Assembly: GCA_963995525.1 (NCBI GenBank)
Contig: OZ023209.1
Span: 32,608,199-32,672,198, forward strand
Direction: 5' to 3'
Source: Escarpia spicata
Lineage: Eukaryota; Annelida; Polychaeta; Sabellida; Siboglinidae
Length of the DNA stretch: 64,000 nucleotides
Part shown: positions 42,845-55,296 of the stretch, in pieces
Layout of the letters: the number at the start of each line of letters is the position of its first letter
How positions within the stretch are numbered: position 1 is the stretch's first letter
The notes under the pieces: generated by a model
Told to the model about the DNA's origin: nothing
The model's database searches: none
The model's input: only the letters and a program-made list of their open reading frames with translations
Position numbers and translations under genes: made by a program

Positions 42845-43870
42845 GATCCATCCAGCTGTTAAACGAGTCGGGATACCCTAGCCATTTGACCAGCACCTGC
42901 GTCTTTCTTTCCCGCTTGCGCTGCTGCAACACTTTCTCGATACGATAGAGTTTATCTTTGGCCACAACCACTTTCTGTAGTTCCCTCTATCGGCGAATCT
43001 TTATCATCACCAAACAGGTGGGTCGGAACGATGCACTGCTTTGACGGTAAATATCTCGTCACTCCAGTTGGGTAAGTAACTTTCTTAATTGTCTTTTGAC
43101 TTTACTGATATGTACGTGATCGCCTACTTTTAAACCCGGTTTGACATCACTGTGTCCTTGATTTCCGTACAAACTTTTCTAAACATCTTGATTGATCGCA
43201 TTCACTTCCGATGGCGCCATACCAATACTTCTATGGTAACTATCGTTGTACGAATCGACTAGGTGGTGTAATACGTCTGGGTACTTTAACGTCTGGTTTT
43301 TCGTGAAATACCTCCACATACGCGTCTTCTTCAGTGTACGATTGAATCGTTCGACGATACACGCCTTGGTCTCTTCGTTGTGTGTTGTCAAATGTTTAAT
43401 ACCTTCCTCTTTCGGAAACTCTTGCAGTTCCCTATTCAAAAACGTCGTGAGTGGCGGCCCCGATTTGTTCTTCAACGGAACAGATCACGCTTTCTTTGAG
43501 AATACGTCTATCACGGTCAAAATGAAAGTGTGACCGTCGTTGTACCGATTCAAACGTGACATATCCACCAGATCGGCCTGCCATTGTTGATTTATACTAC
43601 CCACTACAACACGTCGACGTCTAAAATGATATTTCAACGGGTTTCGATGACATACGTGAAGCACGCATCCGTAACTTCTGACGCACGTGAAGCACGCATC
43701 CGTAACTTTCGTGTCGTGTAAAAATATTAATACGGTGGGCCCAACGCAAGTGTTGCAACGGTGTCGCCGAATGAGCTGCGCGCCACGACGATGCCGGACG
43801 TCTGCGACGACGACTGTCAAACGGACTGCTTTTATCCTTTGAAAAGTCGTACACTGAAGCTGTATGTCTG
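42845..43870 (-). pseudogene. Polinton integrase with C-terminal chromodomain
   Basis: The RVE core start is visible as VGSINQQWQADLVDMSRL with the first Asp, then GHTFILTVIDVFSKKA (43650-43485). The core continues as TFLNRELQEF, then ACIVERFNRTLKKTRMWRYF with the catalytic Glu and SYHRSIGMAPSEVN (43475-43179). A frameshift near 43480 removes the middle Asp region. Downstream are a KPGLKVGDHVHISKVKRQ block and a chromodomain-like end (KTQVLVKWLGYPDSFNSW, about 42930-42850). The family (F54H12.3-like) integrates Polintons, and chromodomains are reported at their C-termini. The N-terminus holds a 31-bp tandem duplication at 43654-43708. Several stops; not functional. Confidence 0.75.
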
Positions 43871-45770
43871 CATGTAAATCTAACGATCAGGGTTACCCGC
43901 TAAATCCAGCAGTGTATTCACATCCTTCGAATGTTGAGATCGCACCATGACTGTGCATCTGCTTAATGGTGTGTACCTGCCATGGAGAACGTATATGTTC
44001 ACTGATAGATTGTGCGATGTTCTTATGAATGTTGACTTTTCCTCAAAAGTTTATGACTTTTCGCTGAGAAATCACGAAAGGCGGTACTTTGAATGTCGGG
44101 TTTGCCGATCAGCTAGGCGCAGCCCGGCCTATGTATGTAGAAGTACGGACATATGCTCCTAAATAGTTTTGCGTCAGTGTTTGCCCTTATAACAATTATT
44201 TTATGTATAGGCACCTGTGCACGTGCGCCGTCTACCCAGCCCTAAATCCGGCACTGGGCTAGTGGACTACAGTGCTTTGGATGAGATGCACTTACATACG
44301 CCCCAAGTTAGCGTATTAAAATAATAAAATTATCGGGAAAATATTGTTTATTTCTATTAAACATTTATTTAGGTAAATCTAATTTGCTAATAACAATTAT
44401 TGCCAAGATATTTTTAATGTATCTATATACGGTATTGAAAGTCCGACAACATTATGATCTTCAATAGGCACATGCAGCTTTTCTAAAACAATTCTCATTG
44501 TCAACGCCGCATGGGGCCATGCCCGCCATTTACGAAAGGGTTAATGACATCGCCGAGTCGGCTGCGAAGACGATGACCGTCGATGTTGACGGAGATAAGG
44601 CGCGTTGTTTTAGCTGAACCAACTACACGGGAGCAATAAGTCTGGATCGCGTAAACTGTTTCGCAGCACTACTGTGACCGTTACACAACCAATATTACAC
44701 TATTTAGTTCAGCACAAGTCTGGGGGGAATGCGGTGGGTGTTTTGTCGGTTCAATCAAGGGTCGCTCAGTGACTCGCACTGGCGTCAGACAGGCTGGCGC
44801 CAAGCCGCGTGACACAGACACTGCAAGTCTATGGGACCATTCAAACTATCCGGTGACCATGCCCTCTCTAGAATGGAAGTCGACTGCAAGTTTTCTGTGA
44901 CCTGATGTACAGCATAACGTGTAACTGTAAGTTCACTCCATAAATATACCCGTTGACGTTGTCTTGACTTGAGTTGACTATAACTTAAGTTTATTACGAT
45001 AGCGATCTCTCAGACTCAGCTCAGGTCTTAGACTTAGTCTTAGTCTTAGACGTGCAGGCCTCCCTGGATCATCGAAACTGCAAAATATGTACAAACTGTT
45101 TCTTTTATAATTTTTATTATGTATGTATGATGGATCTACACAAATAAAAAAATAAACTTCACTTATTACGTTCTGCCCAGGGCCAAGTTGAGACTTGAGT
45201 GAAACTTCAAACGTGAAGTTGTTTATTGACTTTTTATACTGCACTCGAGTCTGACTCATGTAGCCGTAGCACTCTGTTTTTCAGCCGTATTTGCCCAGCA
45301 ACCCATGCGTCCAGGACTTTGGTCGCCGCAATCCGTCCCATGTCATCCATTACAAATACAATGGCAATGCCAATGGCAATGGCAATAGTAAACAAACAAT
45401 AATCACAACTATTTTGTGTGTAGACGAAGGTTACACAATTTAAAAAAATATATTATAATTTGGCTTTTGGGGGTATTTTTTTTTCCTGTTTTGCGCTGTA
45501 CACCTTCAAGATTAAAATCAATTAGGCTTAAATGTGTCTAGTTTTACTCAGCGAGCAGAGCAGTTCACTGTCGACATCGATATGTCTGTTTGTGGCTTTC
45601 CTTTTAATAACTACTATGGTTGAGAGCATGCCAATACGTCAACGAATCGATCACATTATTGTGATCAATTATGTTCATTCTGAGTTTTTGTTAAGTCTTT
45701 AAAGATATTTTTTATTAATCTAAAATTATTTATATGCATGCATATTTTCAGTTGGTGGAGAACACTTGGA
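43871..45770. other. No gene recognised; possible upstream region of the Kelch gene
   Basis: No coding region could be supported. CAATGGCAATGCCAATGG words lie at 45355-45390. The last part ends in TTTTCAG (about 45745-45751), a likely acceptor for the exon that holds the Kelch start codon, so a 5' non-coding exon should lie upstream. Confidence 0.45.
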
Positions 45771-48700
45771 ATGGCCGAAGCTAAGAGACTGCACACACCG
45801 GAGGGTACACCCCCTTCCCACCAAACCCTGCAGGCAGTCCACCACAGCAACAACATGCTGCAAGTGTTGATGGTTGGTTCTTAATCAGTCACAGTTCACA
45901 GTTAGGGCTCCAAAACCTGCAGCACACTAACCAATATTTCATTGGCCGACACCTAATTATAATAACAGTTATCAGGTAGTGTGCTGTGAATTCCGACAAG
46001 ATTGGGGCTTGTTTGATAATATCTGACAGTGCTAGATCTCAGGATATCCAGACAGGCCTTGTTGGTTAGTGTGCTGTGCAGATCTAACAGTGTATCAAAC
46101 TATCAGTTATGCTTCAATAGTCAGTGTGCACAACACTGTCGATAGTCATCATACATAATACACTGAACTATCGATACGAACAAATGTAGGTGAAACAAAG
46201 CAGCAGGGCTAACTGCGTCATTGTAATACTGTTTGCATCAAATTTTTCAAGTTTATTTCAAATTCTACTCTGCATTCATGAATTCACCCTTTTGTATTAA
46301 CTGCTTCTAAAGGTGACATAATGTCATACATCAATTATGGTGTCGCTGTGCCATGTCTTTCAAGGCAATATTAGTTCATGGAGCTATTGCTGTAGATTTG
46401 CAATAAGAAGTGAAAGAGGGAATGTTTGTGACAGGTGTAGGTCATAGATAAACTCAGGCATGAATGACAGCTTTTATAAATAAATGTTACTAAATGAAGA
46501 ATAGGCATCATAGTTTAAAATTCTGATACCATAAATATACTCGGCTGTTGACAGGAGCTGTATCGCAAACAGCAGCTGACAGACTACACAGTGACCGCTG
46601 ACGGTCAGAGCTTTCACACCCATAGGAACATCCTGGCGGCCGTGAGTGATTACTTCCACGCCATGTTGACAGGGGACATGTTGGAGGCGCGACAGGACCA
46701 TGTAGACCTGAAGGGAGTGTCGGCCAGCGCTGTCAAGTCATTACTGGACTTTGCATACACAGGTGAGGGCAGTATGCTCCACGTTATCATAGTCCAAAAA
46801 ATGCTTTCATATCGGATCATCTCAGAATGTCGACATCCGATATCAAACAAAATTACTTTCGTTTGGGGATGTCACTGGCAGATACGTCTAACGTTGGATG
46901 TAGATATTTTATGCTTCGCACCGATACTGTTAATATACTGATATCATCATATGAATGTTTACAAACTTGTTTGAAGGGGGTTGGGGGGCCGAGGCTAGAT
47001 GAAAGTAATTTTGTCTTGACGCCGGACATTCTGAGATGATCCCTAAGTTATCATAGTCCAATAAACATCTGCGGGGTAAAGCATTTTAGTGTTACTAAAA
47101 ATGCAGGTCATAGCCAGTGCTGTGGCTGTGAGCATGACAACAAATAATTTGTATTAAAAGATGTGTTTTTTTGCAATGAAAACACTGTTTTTACCTATTT
47201 TGGTATATAGAATCCAGTTATGGTCGCACATAGAATCAGTGTATTTTAAAAACAAAAGTTCTGTTAGTTAAAGACCGTTATTTGAAAATGAAAAGCCTGT
47301 TACAATTTTCTAAAATCACGTAATAACGGGACAATGGGGCCCTGGCAAACGGCCTGATAAATCAAGATGGTGTTATATGGTTCGATTGAAGAGGTCCACC
47401 AAGATAGGTTTGTAAATACCATGTTCAGAATTATGGATAAATTGTATATTTATACACAATCATTTTTTTGTCCCATGTATTGTTTAAATAATTTAGATGG
47501 TGTCACGTCAGTGTTTGATGATATTATTTCTGCAGGTCAGCTACAACTGAACTTGGAAGATGTGATAGACGTGCTGGCAGGAGCCTGTCACCTACAGATG
47601 CATGCAGCAGTCGAGCTGTGTTCCAGGTTCTTAGTCAGTGAGATCGCCGTGAAGACGTCCGTCGATATTCTCAACATCGCCGACATGTTCAGCCTCGAGT
47701 CAGTCAAGGATGCAGCATTCAAGTTCATTCTAACATCTTTTGATCGCATCGCTGACACGCCAGACCAGTTCCTTAAGTTGCACAGCGAACACCTGCGCCA
47801 TCTACTGGAGAGCAATGACATCACGTGTCATTCGGAGCTTGCACTGTTTAACAATGTGATTCGTTGGATTGAGGTCAGTTGGGTGGACCGAAGTGAGTGT
47901 GCTCCGAGTCTACTTGAACATGTACGGTTCACGCTGATGCGACCAGAGGAACTTGTTGATAGTGTGGCGCTGTCGAGAATCATGACCTCCGACCCACGGT
48001 GTCGTGTGTACCTTGACGAGGCATTGCATTATCACGTGTTGCCGTCACGTCACCCCCTTATGCAGACTGGTCGAACGCAGGTGCGCAATACGCCGTGCAT
48101 GGTCGCCTTTGGTGGCCGGCGTGGCGTCAACATCGGCTACAAGTTCAACTCCAACAAAATGTACGCGCTTCACAACGACAGCTGGCAGCAGCTTCCCGAC
48201 ACGGAGTCGAGCTTCCTCTTCGCAGCTGTAGCTGTTGTTGATAACTTCCTATATGTGTGTGGCGGGATGGGGAAACCCGCACATGCCCAGGCGATGTGCC
48301 AGCGTTTTGATCCACGCACCGGTACATGGACACAGTTGGCGCACATGAAAGTGCGGCGACAGTCGTTCCCGTTGGTTCCATATGCGGGGCGTTTGTATGC
48401 TTTCGGGGGTGGTACCTCCCTCGGGCACATGCTGGATCACCCTCCCACTGCGTGCTGTGAGTCGTACTTGATTGACAGCAACGAGTGGCGATCGATAGCC
48501 TCAATGCCACTCAAGTACAAGGCTTCGTCAGCCAGCGAACATGATGGCAAGATCTACGTATCAGGTGGACGGACAGACAATAAAACAGTGGCCACTATGT
48601 GGTGTTATCTGACCAGTGTTGACCAGTGGGAGGAGAAATCACCGATGCTTTCGCCACACGCCGGACACACGATGATGACAGTCAACGGTCAGATCTACGT

Positions 48701-48992
48701 GATTGATAGGATTGACCTTACCATCGAGTCATACTGCCCGCTAGCAGACGCATGGACCCTGGTGGCAGCACCAGCGATGGAATTATCGGGTGTTGCGCGT
48801 CCGGCCGTCATGTCACCGTGGGTCTATTTCATTAGCTATTTGCACAATAGCAAAGACCACCGTTGTTGTCGCTACAACCTGTTGACGTTTGAGTGTGAGG
48901 AGTTGCCTCTGTACCCTGAACATGTCCACTGTGTCATTGGAGTGCCCCTCACATTCCCTCGTCACATGCTCGATGCCAACAACAACACATAG
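45771..48992 (+). CDS. BTB-BACK-Kelch protein, three coding exons
   Basis: Exons 45771-45872, 46555-46762 and 47536-48992 join in phases 0 and 1, giving 588 residues with no internal stop. Donors are GTTGGT (weak) and GTGAGG; acceptors TGACAG and CTGCAG. Exon 1 ends in HHSNNMLQ, the usual lead into the BTB fold. Exon 2 holds the BTB core (LTDYTVTADGQSFHTHRNIL, AAVSDYFHAMLTGDMLEA). Exon 3 holds the BTB end, the BACK domain (VLAGACHLQMHAAVELCSRF, then the ESVKDAAFKFI region and VRFTLMRPEELVD) and Kelch blades with GG pairs (VAFGGR, YVCGGM, YAFGGG, YVSGGR). Blades 5 and 6 lack the GG pair. Such proteins are substrate adaptors for CUL3 ubiquitin ligases. It is closest by eye to the KLHL9/13/26 group (HVLPSRHPLMQ...R). 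Substrate unknown. Confidence 0.85.
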
Positions 48993-51267
48993 CAACAACA
49001 TGCTAGACTCAACAGTGATTCCTGCAGATGTTTCAAAGGAAACAATATACATACGTACTCTATGTTTATTAAGTCTGTACAGAACTGTCTTCTTTGAAAA
49101 ACGTGTTGTAACAGATACAGCTGATCTGTAAATTATTGTTATATTTCCATTGGTCACACATACAAGAAATCGTGTACAGATATGTCCTGTTGAACATTAT
49201 ATACAATTTGTTTTTATAACTATATCATATAAAATAATAATATAAATATGGCGAAGCTAAAGTGAAACAGGCGGAATGTAACGCATACGTAATATTGTCT
49301 CATGTTAGTATTTGTGTAATTTTTTTTATTAACCATGTGGTAGATTTATATTACCTGGTAAGTTAAAATTATTTAATAATTGCTCTTAGTTCAAGGTGAA
49401 CCTGGATTATTTTGTGAATTTACAGGTTTTGGTCAATTTTATTCATTTTAAGTTTCATCCAGGCTTAATTACTTTACCTGTATTTACTTCCTGGGAGTGT
49501 TAGAAAACCAGGGTTGATTTTCTGTCATGCCGAAAAAAAATGTCTGCCATGCCCAGGGCAGAAATGGCAGCAACCAGCGAATACATGTAATTGATTACGA
49601 AAGTGCAACTGTTTTGTAGAATATGTTGCCAATATCTTTCTGTACTTGTCTATGTGCAATCTGAGTAAAAGTACGAGTACATTCACATGAGTACAAGTAC
49701 ATTTGAATAATAACATTTTTTGTCTCGGCCTTGCAGTGCTTGCATTTCCCTGGTGATTCCCTGGTTTTAATACAGTGGATACAAGTCTTTACAAGTACTT
49801 ATTGTGGTAGATTGTGTGCTTACTTTCTTGTAATACAGACAAGTCACTAATCCAGTGTGCACAGTAACCAGACATAATCCTTGGGGGCAAAATTCCACCA
49901 CTTGCATTCATTTGTGTGCATTTTGTTGTGCCCATGTTGCATGTGTACAGGACTTGTCACCTGACAACACACAGGCTGCAGCATTCCTTTGTACAGTATA
50001 TATCTTATATCTGCTCCCTCTCAGTCCCTGTGTACCCCATTTTATTACCAGCCTACAAGTTGGCTGGCAATTAAAACTAATTATCACCTGGTCATCTTGT
50101 GGTTTTGAAGCACCTGGCCACTGTTGTATCCAACTAACTACCTGTAGGCTAGAGGTTGCTATTGTTTCAGTGGTTTGGGGAGCTGATAATACCAGATAAG
50201 AGTGTCTAGCTGTCAGTGCTTTAATAACTTGTTGCGGCTGTCACCAGAGATGGCAGTAATGGTGAAATTAGGAAACAGGAATGTTGATTTTGATCGTAAA
50301 ATAAATATGAATAAAAATTAGACTATTTTGGGAGTTTCTGCCCTAAGGGCAGAAACTAGGGGAGAAAGGTATTTCTGCCACACAGTTTCTACCATGAGGG
50401 CAGAAACATGCCAATTCTGCTGTTAGTGCATAATTTTTATTCTATTAACACTTGTCAAACACTTCATGTTATAAAATGCCCTAAGTATGCAATAGCACAT
50501 TTATGTTGGTAGCTCTATGGTCCAGTCTATCGCCTTTAATTCATATGCAAATCTGTGTGCAATGTTATGACAATAGGAAGTTTTTGTCTGAATGTTGAAG
50601 GTCAATACGGGTCTGATATTAATTATTATCTTAAGATCAGGGAAGAATCAGGGAATTTTTACTTGAGTTGAGGAATGTGAGAATGACTTGTGTGAAACTA
50701 TTCAGCTGGTCTGTCATAGTCATCAAGTGATGTACATAATATCGCGATGAAGATTGTATAACTTTTGTTGTAAACATATTAAAAAAATGTGGTTATAGTG
50801 TTGTTGGAAGTTTGAAAATAATTATATAGGTCTGATCTGCAAACAGTATAGTGCTGTCACAGACAATTTAGGACCTGCTAACCTTGCTTTGGTTGTGGTT
50901 TAAAGTAAACATGCCCTTGCAATTCCCATCTTGAATCAGTTTAGCTGATGTTCAAATCTTGAGTGCCTAAGTACATTATATTAAAGGTCTTATCTGGTTT
51001 AGAATTATTTCGTAAAAATCTGACTTCTCTATTGTCATCTGGGACATTTTTTTGTTAGCTCAGCTCATGAAGTCATGGAGTTTAGACATTCTGTTACTGG
51101 GTTAGTAAAATCTGAGCATAGTAATAATAGTGGCGCCGCTTTGTGGACTAACCAATAGGTAATGTGCATGGCGATTGTTCGGGTACTTAAAAGTAAGTAC
51201 GTTGCTATTCCGCCAGGCGGAGAAGTTGCATCATATGGATGCAAGACTGCGATTGTCACATGTACCG
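48993..51267. other. No gene recognised; Kelch 3' flank
   Basis: AT-rich. GTTTCTGCCCTAAGGGCAG with AAAC (50335-50357) is a palindrome, and GGGCAGAAA recurs nearby (about 49556 and 50397). No coding region is supported. No strong AATAAA signal was found close to the Kelch stop. Confidence 0.5.
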
Positions 51268-51422
51268 GTTAAACTCCCATCAAAACACGGTTCTCGCAAA
51301 CACATGATGTCATCTGCAAGGTAAATAAAACGTAGATGCGTGACATCTACTGTTTAGTTGAGGATCCAGTGTGGACGTCAAGGTAAGTAAGAGTAGGATC
51401 CGGACCCACCTCGATTTCGCCG
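51268..51422. repeat. Copy of a dispersed repeat, inverted relative to 55168-55296
   Basis: It begins GTTAAACTCCCATC and ends GGATCCGGACCCACCTCGAT TTCGCC. The reverse complement of both ends occurs in the same order at 55168-55296. The middle is poorly conserved. Confidence 0.5.
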
Positions 51423-51689
51423 TTATCACTTGAAGTTGAGTTTGCCTAACCATACTATGTCTATGATACTAGTAACTTTGATACATCTGTCTCACTCTCA
51501 GAGCGTTTGTTCCATCATTCAACATCAGCCCAGGCATATGTATATTTTAGTCCGGGTGTTGGCCAGTGAAGCGTGACCAACCAATGTCACCGTCAAGCGA
51601 GAAATATTGGAAATTGCACCATCCTGCAAAAGTTATGCAAAACCAAATGCCATGTTATTGTTAATGCCAATGGCAATGCCATGGACATG

Positions 51690-52162
51690 GTGGCTTATAC
51701 TTATAGTTATAGCCTACAGCCACAGGCTACACGTTACCTACTTACTCATGCCTGGCAATGGCCATGGCCATGTGATATACATTTTGAAAGCCTACTGTCT
51801 CCCCGTAAATATACAGGATACCATACAGAGCTATCAAGTGGTGCAGTATGTGTGGAGTTAAAGTCAAGCAAGGTCATCACCATATGATCAGTACAAAACA
51901 GCGCCATTCCACAAACGTACAATTACAATGTTTGCATAATTATCTACTTTGTCTACCAACATTGGGCGATGTTATACACCTATGTGTATTATATCCCCAT
52001 CAAAATAATTGGCATTTGGTGGGGTTTACTACTCGACCTTCACTCCACACTTAGTCACTTACTGCACCACTTGTTTGCTCCGTGTGGTATACTATTTAAG
52101 GGGAGATAGTAGGCTTTCCAAAGGTATGACCATGAGTAGATAGGTAACGTATATAAGCCACC
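51690..52162. mobile_element. Palindromic (foldback/MITE-like) element
   Basis: The left arm (51690-51870) and right arm (52028-52162) are diverged inverted copies. Shared words, in arm order, are GTGGCTTATA, TACCTACT-ACTCATG, AAAGCCTACT-TCTCCCC, ATACCA-AC-GAGC, AGTGGTGCAGTA and GTGTGGAGT-AAAGTC. The left arm is longer because it has gained a GGCAATGGCCATGGCCATG stretch. The spacer of about 157 bp has no coding capacity. Confidence 0.65.
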
Positions 52163-55100
52163 ATTAGTGCAACACAAAAACCTACCACGGTTGATATCAA
52201 ATTTCTCCTCAAAGTATAAATGACAGAAACAAATGAATACCTGTGAATGAATCACAAATAAATAGGGTTTAAAAAACACAATTAGTAAATTTAAATTTTA
52301 CCAACAACATACACAAATATTACATAATCAGCGTGACTTGCATTACCATGACTTGTGTTATGTGAAGTCAGCTATCATTTATTAACTGACCAGGCACACT
52401 TTAGCTTGAGGGAAATGGATTTTTCTGTTTGTATTATGTTGTGAAGACAATGTTATGGAGAAAGGAGACAACATTAGTTAAAAATATACATTAACCTTTT
52501 CATGTTACCCATACTAAGTAATGCAAACTTGAACATAGTGGTTTAAATCAAGAAATGTGTAATTAACAAGAATTGATAAATACTAGCCCAATTTTCCCAT
52601 AAAAATGATGACCTTATACCTTTTCAAGAACATTTGCAACCAAATATAATTATCCAGACTAACCTCCATGTAAGTATTACATAGATCCATAAATGCAACT
52701 AAGTTCTGACTCCTTCATTTGTTATTAATAATTAAACATTTAGAAAATGAAGATGGCCACAGTGGTTTACAGCGATGGGTGGCGTCACTCCTTTTTTTTT
52801 CCACAATTTATTATTGGTATTCTTAAAAATAGGAAAAATAACTATTAAATGTTACACAAAAAGTACCAGTAATTTTTGAAAGGAGTTCCCCTTTTCACCA
52901 CTAAAACATGTTTGTGATAATGATGATTAATCTGGGTACATATATATGGTTCAGTGTTAGAAATAAGCCAGAATATTTACTTGTCCACTGGACAAGTAAG
53001 TTTTGAAATCTACTTGTCTGCCAACATTTTTATTTGTCCGAGTAGTTGTCAGGGGGCATCGAAGCCACTCAAAGCCTGGAAATGTCAAAAAAATCATAAT
53101 AAATGATATAATGTGATAATATTTTGTTCAACCTCTATGAACTTCAATATTAACAAAGTTCTGTATTTTATAAATGAAGATAATATTCGATTGATCATCA
53201 GCAAACAAACGCATATTTTTCCTAAATGTTAAATTATAATAAAACAGTTTTAACGGTGCCCGAATTACATTTACTAGGCGGAATATAATTTATAGATTTA
53301 GTTACGTTGTAACGTTATAACGTAGACCGCCGTAGTTGGCAGAAGCCGACGTGTCAACGGTGGTTGGCGCCCCGTCCCGGCCGTGTGTCTTGCCTAATTC
53401 AGTTTCGAAAACTCGCAATTTATGGTTAAAATAAATGTTACATAAATACAACAACACTTCTGAAATTGTATTAATATTCCATTTTTTAACCAGCACCATA
53501 GATTTACCGGAGAGCCACTTACAAGTTTTGAAAATTGTCACCGATCTCGATCGGCTAACGATGACTTGGAAGACTGCAGAGTCTGTGTGGGTTAGGCGTA
53601 ATAATGGTAAAAACTATATAATTATTCAAATAACAGGTAGCGATACAAAGTTTACTATTTCCAAAGTTCATCAAATATGATCCAAGAGTGGAAGCAAGTT
53701 GTACGTGAGCCAAACTGAACGATTTACGATTGTGTGAAATACAGCCTCGATCAACGATGGCTGATGCGGGGTCTGTCCTACGCTTATGACAGACCTAGGT
53801 CAGTGCACTCAGCGGATGACCCTGTTAGTGTTAACGCAGGCACTAAACTCGGTCGAACACTGATGTACAACACACTGGCGGCGGAACACTATTTCGAACC
53901 CTGTGGTTCATCACATTAATCTATCTCTGTAATTACTATCTGGCAACCTATAATACAGTATTTTATTCTGTAAAAGAATTTATTTTAACATAAACACATT
54001 ATATGAATAGCAGGAAAAACCAGTACGCACCGGCCGGACATTCCACTAAGTACATTATTATTAATGAATACATAACTGTCGCTTCCTTTTTCAATAACTG
54101 TTCTTTTTCATTTAATAAATGTGTTGTCTAATTTAGATACTACAGTTTCTTGTTATGTATTACAGTACTATTTTCAAGAGGTTTGGTTGTATATACATGA
54201 ATTGATGATGGATGATGTCGGATCCAAAATGTTTTTGAGTGAGCATGTATTTTTATCAACCAAAAGGAAATAACAATGATTATGGGATATACTAAAACTA
54301 ATAATGCTCTATGTGAAGTCTTTGCAACTAACTTAACAACAATTTTAATAGAAAAAAGAAAAGAAATGACAAGTCACTGCCGTAAAAGCTTTGTGACTCG
54401 CGTTACGCTACCCAATTTTGCGTGACTCGCGTTACATGTGACTCGCGTTACACATAGTGTAGACTAGGTATGGATGTTGTTAATATTATTTAGTTAGGTA
54501 CATCCTATAAGAAGAGATTTATAGTTGGCAATCTCAAGCTACCAGGGGTTTCTGTGTAATATAAAAAATCTACAATTTTGTGACTCGTGTTACATCAGTT
54601 TCACCACTCAAATCTAGAAGCCTTTCCCAAAAAAACCAGAATAGACTTGCAATTTTTATCTTCAAAATACATGAGACTAAGGCCTAGAGAAATAGTATCA
54701 ATTAGTCAAACCCAGATTGAATTAGACAATAGGGCTGCAAAGGGCACCTAATCATTGATGTGTTGGATGAGTGAATTTTGTGAATTCTGTACATAATGTT
54801 TGAGTAGTACATTTTCACATAATGCAGTGTGCAAACATTGAAAATTGTTTTTTTCCAACAACTTTAAGTTATGTCGCACCATAAAAAATGCTACATTGTG
54901 GAGACCTTAATGCACGATCCACCTTCAAAAGGGCGTTTGACTGCAGGACTAATTATGAAAATATTGTGTCTTAGTGCATTTTTGAAGCCCAAATAGCGAC
55001 CCGGTTTGCGGTCGTGTGCTAGCGTATGTTGATGCAAACAGGGGTGCTATTTGTGCCATAAAAGTGCGCTAAGATGCAATATTCTGAAACATAAATATGC

Positions 55101-55167
55101 CTGGGATAATGTTGAATAATGGAACTAATGCACAGAAGTGTCAAAGTTAGGCAAAACTCAAATTATA
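52163..55167. other. No gene recognised
   Basis: Very AT-rich, without coding support. Four copies of GTGACTCG(C/T)GTTAC lie at 54393, 54422, 54438 and 54580. Confidence 0.5.
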
Positions 55168-55296
55168 GCGGTGAAATTGAGGTGGGTCCGGATTCCACAC
55201 AAGTGTTGGTAAGACTTGGTCGTGTCCAGTTGTGACGACTGCCAAGCTCGATCCAGCCAGGCCAGGACCAGGGGTGACCTTCAGGTGGGAGTTTAG
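55168..55296. repeat. Copy of a dispersed repeat (partner of 51268-51422)
   Basis: It begins GCGGTGAAATTGAGGTGGGT CCGG and ends GGTGGGAGTTTAG, the reverse complement of the 51-kb copy with few differences at the ends. Confidence 0.5.

Larger units (their letters stand above)
35935..43870. mobile_element. Decayed Polinton/Maverick (adintovirus-like) element
   Basis: A protein-primed DNA polymerase B is on the plus strand. An adenain-like protease, double-jelly-roll major capsid protein, a small basic protein, a penton-like minor capsid protein, a small membrane protein and an integrase with chromodomain are on the minus strand. This gene set is the Polinton hallmark. At about 8 kb it is shorter than typical 15-20 kb elements. 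I found no packaging ATPase and no terminal inverted repeats, so ends and missing genes are uncertain. Every large gene carries stops or frameshifts, and a MITE interrupts the polymerase. Confidence 0.85.

Noticed and set aside
46763..47535. Upstream extension of the 541-residue Kelch frame to 47367
   Set aside because: Splice sites at 46762 and 47536 restore the BTB-BACK sequence exactly; the extension is intronic.
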